Shown: positions 6,427 through 15,217, counted from the stretch's first letter. The stretch is 17,319 bases of DNA from CBW1002 sp046081905 (GCA_046081905.1 JBJTWS010000002.1:1-17319), one strand, 5' to 3'. Numbers and translations are program-made. Notes: generated by a model from the sequence alone, not told the origin.

Positions 6427-7602
6427 TCAGCCCTGGGGCCGCGTCTCCCCGTTCGCCGAGGCTTCGGAGGCGGAATCGGCATGGGCGGCGGCGATGGCCG
6501 CAAACTGATCCTCGATCCGCAGGAAGGCCTGCACCACAACGGGATCGAACTTCCTGCCCTCCTGGCTTCGGATGAAGTCACAGGCCTCGGCATGGCTGAA
6601 GGCGGGCTTGTAGCAGCGCCGGGAGATCAGGGCGTCGTACACATCGGCCACCGCCATCAGGCGGGCCGCCAGGGGGATGGCCTCGCCGGCGAGGCCCTCG
6701 GGGTAGCCGCTGCCATCCCAGTTCTCATGATGGTGCAGGGCAATCTCCCGGGCGAAGTGGAGGAAGGTGCTGGGGGCAGCCAGCAGCTCTTCGGCGGAGT
6801 TGATGATCCCGGCACCGAGCACGGTGTGGTTCTTCATGAGATCGAACTCTTCGGGCGTGAGCTTGCCTGGCTTGAGAAGAATCGAATCGGGGATCCCCAC
6901 CTTGCCGATGTCGTGCAGGGGAGCAGACATGAAAAGCAGATCGATGCTGGTCTCGTCGAATTCTCCGGCGTAGGGGGAATTGCGGGTCAGCTCCTCCGCC
7001 AGGGCCCGCACGTAGCGCTGCGTCCGGCGGATGTGCATGCCGGTTTCGTTATCGCGGGTCTCGGCCATCGACGCCATCGCCATGATCGTGACCTCCTGGA
7101 CCTTCTGCACCTCCAGGGTGCGGCGCTCCACTTCCTCGCGCAGGTAGCGGTTGTTGTCGAGCAGCACATCGGTGGCGCGCTTCAGTGCCACATGGGTGGC
7201 CACCCGCGCCAGCAGCAGCGGCGGCGAGATCGGCTTGGTGATGTAATCCACGCAGCCGCAGGCAAAGCCCCGCTCCTGGTCTGTGACCTGGTCCAGCGCC
7301 GTGAGGAAGATCACGGGGATCTCACGGGTGAGTGGATCCTGCTTGAGCTGCAGTCACACCGCATAGCCGTCGAGGCACGGCATCATGATGTCGAGCAGGA
7401 TCAGATCGGGGCTGGGCTCCTGGCGGGCGAGCTGCAGGGCGGTCTTGCCGTTGTTGGCCAGCCGCACCCGGTACCGTCCCCGCAGCAGGCCGTTCATCAA
7501 CTGCAGGTTTTCCGGGGTGTCGTCCACCACCAGCACGGTGACCAGGCCCTGGGCCTGAGCCTGGGCCCTCACCTGGGCCATGGCGACATCCGGAGGGATC
7601 AC
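6427..7602 (-). pseudogene. REC-HD-GYP response regulator (c-di-GMP phosphodiesterase), interrupted by in-frame TGA
   Basis: Read through, the frame would give 391 residues: a receiver domain (VLVVDDTPENLQL; phospho-acceptor Asp in LILLDIMMP; TALDQ; YITKPIS) and a HD-GYP domain (MHIRRTQRYV, HDIGKVGIP, ENWDGSGYPEG, VADVYDAL). HD-GYP enzymes hydrolyse cyclic di-GMP. A TGA at 7356-7354 (codon 83) follows DGYAV, where this position in receivers is often Cys (DGYAVC-LQLKQDP), so one base change from TGC or TGT explains it. Both sides stay in one frame. The GTG start at 7602 overlaps the kinase stop (GTGA), showing operon coupling to that kinase, its likely phosphodonor. An internal GTG at 7314 could start the C-terminal half, but without a complete receiver. 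Confidence 0.85.
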
Positions 7603-10600
7603 GGGCCAGGCTCCGCGGGCGTGGCCGGGGAGGGAGGCTGGACATGGAGGCGCAGCTGCTGGAGGGCAGCGGCGAAATCGAAGTTCATCAGCTCGCGCGA
7701 CACCGCCTGGTATCCATCGGTGCCGAGGAGGGTGGTCAGGGTCTCCCTATCCTGCTCGATCCGCTCCAGGGCTTCACCATCGGAGGCATCCAGCAGCTCT
7801 TCGAAACCCTGCACCACCTGGCGCTGCTCGTCAGTCCAGGGGGTCGTGGCGGCCTCCACGGAGACCTGCGGATCCACTGCCGGCGCCGACTCGGGGGCGC
7901 AGGCGCGGCGGATCCGCTCCAGGGCCCTCTGAAGCTGCTCGGCGAACTGCTGCCTGAGGCCCGCGGGACAGCGGCCCAGCTTGAGTTCCGCATCCAGGCA
8001 ACTGGCGGCATCGGCCAGCGCCACCGCCCCCAGATTCGCCGCCACCCCCTTGAGGGTGTGGACGATGCGTTCCCCCTCCCGCCACTCCCCGCGCTCCAGG
8101 GCGGCCTCCAGCCGCTCCACGGCATCGGCCTGGGTGTTCACCAGGCTCAGCAGCAGCCGGCGGTACAGCCCGATGTTCCCCGCCACCCGCTGCAGGGCCC
8201 CGGCGGTATCGAACCCCTCGAGCTCGGGCAGGCGGGCATCCGCCGAGACCGGCGGAGGAGCCACCAGGGTCCGGGGAAGCGGCGAGCCGGCAGCAGGCTG
8301 GCGGCCGCTCCAGAGCTGCAGCCGGCGATAGAGATGCTCCGGGTCGATCGGCTTGGGAATGTGATCCTTCATGCCCAGGGCCAGGCAGCGATCTCGCTCC
8401 TGCTGCAGGGCGTGGGCCGTCATGGCCAGCAGAGGAAGGTCCTGCCAGCGGCCATCGGCCTGGATGCGGCGGGCGCATTCCCATCCATCCATCTCCGGCA
8501 TGTTGAGGTCGAGCAGCACCAGATCGCAGGGCAGGCCAGGCGCGGCGTGCGGGGTGTTCCGCTCGAGCCAGGCCAGGGCTTCCACCCCATTCAGCGCCGT
8601 GCTCACGCGGATCCCCACGATCTCGAGCAGCTCCTGGGCGATCTGGCTGTTGATCAGGTTGTCCTCCACCAGCAGCACGTGCAGGCCCTGGAGCCCCCAG
8701 CGGGCGGGATCGTCCCACTCCGGTGCGGCGGCCGCAGGCCGATGGGGGGCCGCACCGAAGAGTTCCACCAGGGTGTCGACCAGAACGGGATGACAGACCG
8801 GCTTGCTCAGGCAGGCGTCGAGAAGACCCGGGGCAGCCCGGTGGCACACCTCTTCCCAGCCGTAGGCCGTGACGATCACCACCCGGGGCTGCGGCAGGCC
8901 CCCATCCGAGCGGATCTGCCCGGCAACCGCCAGGCCATCGAGGGCATCCCCGAGTTGCCAGTCCAGCAGCAGCAGTCCGTAGGGATCGCCGGCCTTGGCC
9001 GCCTGTCGCACGGCGGTGAGGGCCTCCTGGCCGGAGGTCGCGGTGTCGCAGCGCAGGGGCAGGGGGGCCAGCAGACCGAGCATCACCTCCCGGGCCACCG
9101 GGTTGTCGTCCACCACCAGCACCCGCTGCTGATCGAGCCCCCCGGGAATCTCCCGAGAGGGGAGGGCGGCGGCGATGCCGAAGCGAGCCAGCGCCGTGAA
9201 GCGGGCCCCCTCACCGAGGCGGCTGCTCACCCGGATCGATCCCCCCATCAGATCCAGCAGCTGTTGGCAGATGCTCAGATCAAGGCCAGTGCCGCCGTAG
9301 CGGCGGGTGGTGGAGCTCTCCGCCTGGGTGAAGGACTGGAACAGACCGGCCATCTGCTCCTCACTCATGCCGATGCCGGTGTCCTGCACCACGAACTGGA
9401 GCAGGGCCTGATCGCTCAGGCGCTCGGCCAGCGACACCCGCAGGGTGATCTGTCCATGGTCGGTGAACGTGGCGGCATTGGAGAGCAGGTTGAGCAGCAC
9501 CTGCGTCAGCCGCAGCGGATCCCCGTTCAGGCTGGAGGGCACCTCCTCATCCACGCTGAAGAGCAGTTCCACGCCCTTGGCGAACACCTTGTCGGCCACG
9601 AGGTTGGCGACATCGCTCAGCACCGCATCCAGCCGAAAGTCGATATGCTCGAGGGTGAGCTTGCCGGCCTCAATCTTGGAGAAATCGAGGATGTCGTTGA
9701 TGATCCGCAGCAGATTGCGCCCGGCTGCACTGATCTTCTCGAGATAGTCCTGCTGCCTCGCGTCCAGATCCGTGCGCAGGGCGAGGTGGGTCATGCCGAG
9801 AATCGCATTCATCGGCGTGCGCAATTCGTGGCTCATGCGCGAGAGGAATTCGCTCTTGGCCGCATTGGCCTGTCCGCCTCCTTACGCGCCTGCAGCAACT
9901 CCAGCTCCTGGCGGTGGCGATCGGTGATGTCCTCCCCGGAGCCCAGCAGGCCGATCGGCGACCCTTCGCTGCCATCCAGGAGGCTCACGTGCCAGCGCAT
10001 CCGGCGGGTGCCCCGGGCCGTTGTCCGGACCCGGTACTCCAGCTGGCCCTGGGGCGGAAGCCTCCCCCGCGCCGCCTCCGCAAGCCAGTGCTGCAGCAGC
10101 GCTTGATCGGCCGGGTCCACCCACTCGTCCAGCCAGTCGCCCCCGAGCCAGCCGTCGGGAGGGATCCCGAGCAGCTCGCAGCCGCTGCGGTTGAGCAGGG
10201 TGATGCATCCACCGGAATCCAGGGCCAGCAGGGTGGTCTGCACGGTCTGGATGTAGGTGTCGAGCTGCTCCTTGGTGGCCCGCAGATGGGTGGTGCGCTC
10301 CTGGATGCGGAGCGTCATGGCATTGATCGTGCGGGCCAGGGTGGCGATTTCGTCGCGGCCCCGCACCTCCACCGGATTGAGGCTGTTCTCGTCCTCCGGA
10401 TCGAAGCCCAGGATGGCCTCGTGCAGCCGCTGGATCGGTGCCGCCAGCCGACGGCCCAGCACCACGCCCGCCACGCTCACCAACACCACCGTTCCAGCCA
10501 GAAGCGCCAGCAGCTGCAGCGTGACCGCCCGGCTGTCGTGGTCCAGTTCCTCCTCCGGGATGGTGGCCAGCACCACAACCTCACTGGCGGGGATCTGGCG

Positions 10601-11470
10601 CCAGGCCGCCAGCAGCACCTCGCCGCGGTGGTTGCGGAGATAGCCGGTGCCGCCGTCCCCCCGGGACAGTCGCCCCCCGGGCAGGCCCAGCCCCGCGGGC
10701 CGGATGGGCAGCAGCGGGGGGCCCGGATCGGACGCCTCCACCAGGGAGAGCGGCTGCCAGCTGAGCTCCCCGCCCTGGCGCCGCTCCAGCGCCAGCTGAA
10801 CCCGGGCCTGGTGATCGAGGCGCTGGATGCGGCTGTCGAGCACGTCCCGGAAGGCCGGCACCCCGAGACGACCCACCAGGACCAGCCGGCGATCCGGCGA
10901 CGACGAGCCCGCGAACGGCACGGCCAGCCAGGCCGACAGCCCCCCCAGGCCGGGATTCGCAACCAGGGGCACCACCGAGACCTGATGCCAGGGCCGGAGG
11001 TTCTCCACGACCAGTGGGAGGCCCGAGCGCCGCAGGGGATCGTGATCGAGGGACAGCCCCACCCGCTCGGGATGGAAGGCGGAGGCCACCACACGGCGCT
11101 GCTGGGGATTCACCAGCAGCAGATCACTGAACCCCAGACGCGGAGCCAGCTCGCGCCAGTTGGCCTTGAGGGCGGCCGAGCTGCCCCGGGCCGCCTGCCC
11201 CACCTCATCGAGCTGCACGGCCTTGCCGGTGAGCAGGGCCTGAACCTCGAGAACCTTCCCATCCACCACCCGTTCGGCCGCGTCGAAAAGGTTGCTGCTG
11301 ATCTGCTGGTGGAAGGCCCGCAGGGCGAGCAGCAGGGAAAAGACCAGGGGCGTGAGCCCCACCGCCAGCAGCAGCAGGGTGAGCCGGCCACTCAACGGCA
11401 GCCCCCCGAGGCCGCGGCTGCAGCGCTGCAGCACCTGGCGGAGCGGCGGGGGCAGGGAAGGACGGTTCAT
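7599..11470 (-). pseudogene. Hybrid sensor histidine kinase (HAMP-PAS-HisKA-HATPase-REC-REC-HPt), frameshifted
   Basis: Repaired length is 1290 residues. Visible in order: TM1 (about 30-50), an extracytoplasmic dCache-like sensor, TM2 (about 317-338), HAMP, PAS (about 403-520), HisKA with MSHELRTPMNAI, HATPase (DTGIGMS, GGTGLDL), REC1 (LLLLDWQLG), REC2 (VLLDLNMPEMDGW), HPt (HTLKGVAANLG) and a C-terminal helical tail. This is a TorS/BarA-like phosphorelay layout. At 9872-9873 one base is missing: the frame reads KEADRPMRP and stops at 9833, whereas inserting a single base gives the family-typical EADQANAAKSEFLSRMSHEL. The ATG at 11470 overlaps the binding-protein stop (ATGA). The ATP-lid Gly is also replaced by Asp (GTGLDL). 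The upstream 545 residues keep sensing domains but no kinase core. Confidence 0.88.
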
Positions 11471-11883
11471 TGCAGGGCCCTCTCGATCGGCTCGGTATCG
11501 ACCTGGGGCAAGGGCACGGTTCCCTGGATGACCCCCAACTCCTTCTGCACCGCCCGCACCGCCGCCAGGTTGCGCGCGAGGGTGCCGCCGGGGGCCAGCA
11601 GGGCCTTCTGACCGGCCAGATCGGTGTACACCAGACCCCGCTCCGTCCTGCGGAAGGCGTCGGCGGTGATGCCTTCCCGCTCCGCCATGAGGTCGAGCGC
11701 TTCGGGATCGCGCCGGGCGGTGGCGTGGGCGGCCTGCCAGACCCGCAGCAGCCGGGTCAGGGTGGGCAGGTTCTGGCGGTACCAGGTGGGCTCCACCACC
11801 AGTACATCGAAGATCTCCCCTGGGATCTCGGCGCTGCTGAAGGCCTCCACTCCCTGGCCGCTGGCAAGCACCTCGTCGCTGAA

Positions 11884-11892
11884 GGGGGGGGG
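11884..11892. repeat. Homopolymer tract of nine G (C on the coding strand)
   Basis: The tract lies in the binding-protein gene at the FFPPP codons. With nine C the frame is lost; with ten (or seven) the downstream frame of the same protein is joined. Such tracts slip readily during replication and also during sequencing. Confidence 0.85.
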
Positions 11893-12407
11893 AAGAAGGC
11901 CACCCCATCGATCTCCCCACTGCGGAGGCGGTCCCCCATGGCCTCGAGGGGCATCGGAACAATGCGCACATCGTCGAGGCGCAGCCCGGCCCGGGCCAGT
12001 GCACGGCTGAGCACGTAGGGGCCCAGGGTGTTGGTGGCCACGCCCACACGCCGGCCCCGCAGCCCCGCCACGGATCCGATCGAGGGGCGCACCACCACCT
12101 TGTCGCCGCCGCGGGATTCATTCAGCGCCATCACCACCACCGGACACCGCTGCGGAACTCGGCTGCAGATGTCCACCGCCTCCACCGTGGTGATCTGGGC
12201 GATCACCAGCCGTCCCTGGGCGTAGGCGCTGGCGATGGCGCCGGAATCGGGGAAGGTGAGCGGGCGGATCTGCAACCCCTGGGCCCGGTCCAGCTGCTTC
12301 TCGTGGGCCAGGTAGAAGTACTCGTAGCCGGGCAAGGCCGCGATCGGGATCTCCACCGGAACGAGCTTCGCGCAGGCCCAGAGGGTGAACAACGCGCCAC
12401 CACCCAC

Positions 12408-12446
12408 CACGAGCCGGGCAGGCCACGAGCCGGGCAGGCCACGAGC
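12408..12446. repeat. 16-bp tandem duplication with partial third copy
   Basis: The unit CACGAGCCGGGCAGGC occurs at 12408-12423 and again at 12424-12439, followed by CACGAGC (12440-12446). Removing one unit joins the GTG-initiated basic N-terminus (from 12501) to the lipobox and mature binding protein in one frame, so the duplication is a frameshifting insertion in the signal peptide. Confidence 0.9.
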
Positions 12447-12569
12447 GCAGCTGCACCCTCACCGGGGCCGTCCGGCTCCGTTCTTGCTTGAGACCCTGCA
12501 CCCCGGCTCCACGGCCGAGCTCACGCTAGGTGGCGCGGAGCCGATCATCCCCGGGTCATCCGCGGCACT

Positions 12570-12785
12570 TCAGTTGTATTCGCCCGGGATGTCGTTCTTG
12601 CGCACCGTGACCCGATCGAAGCGCTGCCCGGAAGCTCGCAGGAGTTCATCGCCGGAGAATTCGTAGCCCAGCTTCAGGGCGATCTGCGCCACGTCATCGG
12701 CGGTGGCGGCGGCCAGCACCTCCCGCTTGAGGGCCTCCTCCTGCTGCATGCGCGCCAGGAATGCGCGGAGTTGCTCCAACGACAT
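12570..12785 (-). CDS. Nif11-domain small protein
   Basis: A 71-residue protein with a Nif11 domain over about residues 1-50: MSLEQLRAFLARMQQEEAL, LAAATADDVAQIA and LGYEFSGDELLRASG follow the family pattern of two helices and a short F-S-DEL helix. In cyanobacteria Nif11 domains occur as leaders of ribosomal peptides and as stand-alone proteins. Here the C-terminal part (RFDRVTVRKNDIPGEYN) has no Cys, no double-Gly cleavage site and no core-like Ser/Thr/Cys region, and no modification enzyme is nearby, so a stand-alone role is more likely. It lies between the broken cyclase and the broken binding protein and appears intact. No clear ribosome-binding site precedes it. Confidence 0.8.
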   Translation of the reverse strand: MSLEQLRAFLARMQQEEALKREVLAAATADDVAQIALKLGYEFSGDELLRASGQRFDRVTVRKNDIPGEYN

Positions 12786-13495
12786 GGCAGACCGGATTCA
12801 AGGGACAGGCAGGGAGAGGCGGCAGCGAGCTCACCGCTCCTGAATCCTCCCAGAGGCTCGAGAGGGGCGAACGCACAGGCCGGCTCGTGGCAAGGGAACA
12901 CCTGCAGCGCCTCACTCACCCCCTTCAGGGACACGCTGACTTCTCTGGGGAAGAGAGGACGAGATTCCCGCAGGCCATCCTTCACAGCCCTGGTGATCAG
13001 CACGCCGCAGCCGAGATCCCTGGTTTTCCGCTCCACGCGGCTGGCCACGTTCACGGCATCACCCACGATGCCAAAACGCAGATCATCCGCCGGGCCGAGA
13101 TTGCCAACCACCACGGGCCCCGTGTGAATGCCGATCCCAACATCCAGGCCTACCTCGAATTCCTTGGTTACGGCCTCGGAGAGCACGGAAATCAAATCCT
13201 TCGGCGGATGGCGATCGCCGATTGCACCGCATCCTCACAGCAAAAGTAATTCTTGCTTTCATTGATACCGAAAATGCAGCTCATCTCGTCGCCAGCCCAG
13301 AGGTTGATCGTTCCACCGCTGCCAACGATCTCCCCCTTCAGGGCGGTGAAGTAGCGGTTCAGGATGTAAACCAGCTCATAGGCGGGAATCCTCTCGGACA
13401 GGGGCGTGAATCCGCGCAGGTCCACAAAACTGCGCGCACTCCCAGGCAATGGCTTCCGCCTGGGGGACGTGCCGATCGGGCCGAGAGTCGTTCAT
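12674..13495 (-). pseudogene. Class III adenylate/guanylate cyclase, twice frameshifted
   Basis: Fragments in three frames assemble into a class III cyclase catalytic domain. ATG 13495 begins MNDSRPDRHVPQAEAIAWEC. Removing one base from the A run at 13426-13429 continues into FVDLRGFTPLSERIP, with the metal-binding Asp. Then come LNRYF, WAGDEMSCIFG (second Asp) and ESKNYFCCEDAVQSAIAI. Restoring one base near 13198 continues into VGIGIHTGPVVVGNLG and GDAVNVASRVE, where the Asn and Arg are the transition-state residues. The base-selecting Lys common in adenylate cyclases appears as Leu (INLWAGD). The last frame runs on to 12674 inside the Nif11 gene, so the true C-terminus, expected soon after EALQVF, is unclear. 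Base composition is more AT-rich than in neighbours. Confidence 0.78.
13211..13218. repeat. HIP1 octamer
   Basis: GCGATCGC inside the cyclase pseudogene, 12 bp from one of its frameshift points. Confidence 0.8.
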
Positions 13496-13574
13496 GGCCA
13501 CCGATCCCTGCTCCCGCCGATTCATCCTGACATTCATCCTAGCGATGCCCCACCCCCGAAGCGGGCAGCCGAGG

Positions 13575-13604
13575 TTGACATTCTCCGGTCCCGCCCGGAA
13601 GATC
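13575..13604 (+). promoter_or_regulatory. Possible sigma-70-type promoter
   Basis: A perfect TTGACA (13575-13580) lies about 48 bp upstream of the GTG start of the exported protein. At the expected 17-bp spacing only a weak GAAGAT is found, so the -10 is doubtful. Confidence 0.25.
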
Positions 13605-13627
13605 CTGGTTATCCAAGTCCCACCCCT

Positions 13628-14047
13628 GTGAAGCTTCGGCGCCGGTTCCGCTTCGCCCTTCCGCTCACGCTGCTGGCCCAGGCCAGCCTGCTCTCGTTGC
13701 CCTCCATTGCGCAGGCCCAGCAGGCCCGCTACGCCCTCACCTGCCTGGGCACCAACACCGGCACGAAGATCAGCTTCCAGTACCGCTGGGGTGATTCTGG
13801 TTCCTGGAACGAAGACACCGCCGACCCGGGCAAGTGGACCAAGATGCTGTGGGAGTACGCAACCCCCGGTCAGAACCGCTCGCCCAAGCTCTCGGTTCGC
13901 TACGACGACGACTACTCCTCCGGCGTGAATGTGGTGGTGACCCCGCTTCTCTCCTATGCCGCTAAGGATCTCAACTGTGAGCGCAGCGGCAAGACCTACA
14001 ACTTCTACCTCAAGGGCTCCGAGCTGGTGATCCGCGCTGAGGATTGA
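13628..14047 (+). CDS. Exported hypothetical protein
   Basis: A 139-residue protein starting at GTG with a basic n-region (KLRRRFRFA), a hydrophobic core (LPLTLLAQASLLSLPS) and a signal-peptidase I site AQA near residue 30. The mature part (about 109 residues) is rich in Tyr, Trp and Gly, with two cysteines (in TCLG and LNCER) that could form a disulfide, and alternating patterns such as KLSVRYDDDYSSGVNVVV suggest beta strands. I do not recognise the family. The frame is open further upstream without a plausible start, and GTG was chosen because it gives a proper signal peptide. It ends 19 bp before the next gene, so the two probably form an operon. Confidence 0.72.
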   Translation: MKLRRRFRFALPLTLLAQASLLSLPSIAQAQQARYALTCLGTNTGTKISFQYRWGDSGSWNEDTADPGKWTKMLWEYATPGQNRSPKLSVRYDDDYSSGVNVVVTPLLSYAAKDLNCERSGKTYNFYLKGSELVIRAED

Positions 14048-14066
14048 GCTCCCCCAGGGGCTGTCC

Positions 14067-15206
14067 ATGCCCGCCCGGCCTGCCTGCGCTGCTCGCCCAC
14101 GCCAGCACCAGCTGCGTCGATCCCCGCGGGGGTTGCTGGCGGCGGCTTGTGCCATGGGCCTCAGCGGGGCACCCCCCAGCCAGGCCGCTCCGGCGGCGGC
14201 CGTGGTGCGGGAAATCCTCAATGGCAACGAGCTCTACATAGAGCAACGCCAGGCCCATGTGAACGAACAGGCCTTTGTGCCGGAGCGGATCCACACGGAA
14301 AACAGCCGCGGCCAGCTCGGCTTTGCCGGAGGGGCCGCCGGCCGCCTCAACCGCTTCAGCGAGCTGCGGCTGGGCAGCCAGTGCTTCCTGCTCCAGCGCG
14401 GGGAGATCCTGGTATCGGGGAAGCAGAGCGGTTGCACCAGTTCCTCGCGGCTGAGCACCCGCGGCACGAATTATGTGATCTCCCTTCTGGAGAGCGGCGA
14501 GGCCGAGGTTTCCGTGCTGGAGGACCTGGTGGAGCTCCAGCGGCTGGAGGGGGGCCGGCCGAGCGGCGAGGGGGCGATCCGCGTGGCCGGGGGCAACCGG
14601 GTGCGGCTCTCCCCGGAAGGCAGGCTGCTGTGGCAACGGGCGCTCACCGCCGCCGACTACACGGCCCTCCTGCGGGGCCCGCTCTTCGAGGGGTTCCGCG
14701 AGCCCCTGCCGGGCATGCCCGCCCTGGAGGCCTTCCTGCAGCGCCGCTTCCCCGTAGTGCTGCCCGCCACCCCCTCCGGAGAAAGCAGCAGCGATCCCCT
14801 GGTGGAGCGCATCAACCGGATCCGTGCGCAGAACGGACGGCCGGCGCTGCAACCCCTGCCGGCGGCCCTGGCCACCGAGAACGTCGCCTATCTGACGCCG
14901 GTGCTGGAGGGGATTCTGCAGAGCAGCAGCTGCGACCACGACCGTTCCCGCTGGGACAGCTTCCAGGGCCGCATGGCCTCCACCGCGAAGCTGATGCCCA
15001 CCAGTGAAGTGATCGCCTGCCCGATGCCCGCCGCCTCCTGGAACCCCGAGGTGATCGTGTCGCGTTGGATGGGCTCGCCGCTGCACACCCAGATCCTGAT
15101 CAACCGCCCCCGCGCCCAGGCGATCGACTGCGTGAAGGTGGTGCGCTCCGGCAAGGCCGCCGGGGTCTGCACCCTCTGGAGTCCGGTGGGCGGGGGAGCT
15201 CGCTGA
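14067..15206 (+). CDS. Exported FecR-like / CAP-domain fusion protein
   Basis: A 379-residue protein with a basic, hydrophobic N-terminus and likely cleavage near SQA (residues 38-40). Residues about 50-185 resemble a FecR-type beta domain: GAAGRLNRFSELRLGSQC, LLQRGEILVSG, SRGTNYVISL-like and GEAEVSVLEDL. Residues about 245-372 resemble a CAP (SCP/PR-1) domain: VERINRIRAQNGRPAL, SSSCDHDRSRWDS, TSEVIACPM and IVSRWMGSPLHTQIL. His291, Glu314 and His340 fit the CAP cavity residues. Four cysteines in the second half could make disulfides. FecR-like domains usually sense or bind at the envelope and CAP proteins are secreted, so an envelope or extracellular role is inferred. It is probably co-transcribed with the preceding exported protein. 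Confidence 0.75.
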   Translation: MPARPACAARPRQHQLRRSPRGLLAAACAMGLSGAPPSQAAPAAAVVREILNGNELYIEQRQAHVNEQAFVPERIHTENSRGQLGFAGGAAGRLNRFSELRLGSQCFLLQRGEILVSGKQSGCTSSSRLSTRGTNYVISLLESGEAEVSVLEDLVELQRLEGGRPSGEGAIRVAGGNRVRLSPEGRLLWQRALTAADYTALLRGPLFEGFREPLPGMPALEAFLQRRFPVVLPATPSGESSSDPLVERINRIRAQNGRPALQPLPAALATENVAYLTPVLEGILQSSSCDHDRSRWDSFQGRMASTAKLMPTSEVIACPMPAASWNPEVIVSRWMGSPLHTQILINRPRAQAIDCVKVVRSGKAAGVCTLWSPVGGGAR

Positions 15207-15217
15207 GTCTCGATCGA

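Larger units (their letters stand above)
11467..12501 (-). pseudogene. NMT1/THI5-like periplasmic substrate-binding lipoprotein, doubly frameshifted
   Basis: Repaired, it is a 339-residue protein. It has a basic N-terminus (MQGLKQERSR), a hydrophobic segment ending in a lipobox-like LWAC, then type-2 binding-protein motifs of the nitrate/taurine/thiamine-precursor class: ALPGYEYFYLAHEKQL, GRLVIAQITTVEAVDI, GRRVGVATNTLGPY and GEIDGVAFFPPP. Two lesions are present: a 16-bp tandem duplication at 12408-12439 that shifts the lipoprotein start out of frame, and a 9-base C tract (11892-11884) one base short, after which FSDEVLASGQGVEAF continues in another frame to the stop at 11467. There is no ABC permease or ATPase beside it, but a coupled histidine kinase, so it probably presented a ligand to the kinase sensor rather than fed a transporter. 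Confidence 0.8.

Noticed and set aside
7354..7356. TGA read as selenocysteine
   Set aside because: Receiver domains are not selenoproteins, the position is not catalytic, and I see no obvious selenocysteine hairpin just downstream.
9860..9880. Programmed frameshift in the kinase
   Set aside because: No slippery heptamer or stimulatory element is evident at the junction; a simple one-base loss explains it.
6268..10106. Long open frames on the plus strand opposite the kinase and HD-GYP genes
   Set aside because: They are His/Gln/Gly-rich antisense frames of GC-rich genes with no recognisable domains.
12570..12785. Lanthipeptide (prochlorosin-like) precursor
   Set aside because: The Nif11 region is present but there is no Gly-Gly cleavage site, no Cys in the C-terminal part, and no modifying enzyme or peptidase nearby.
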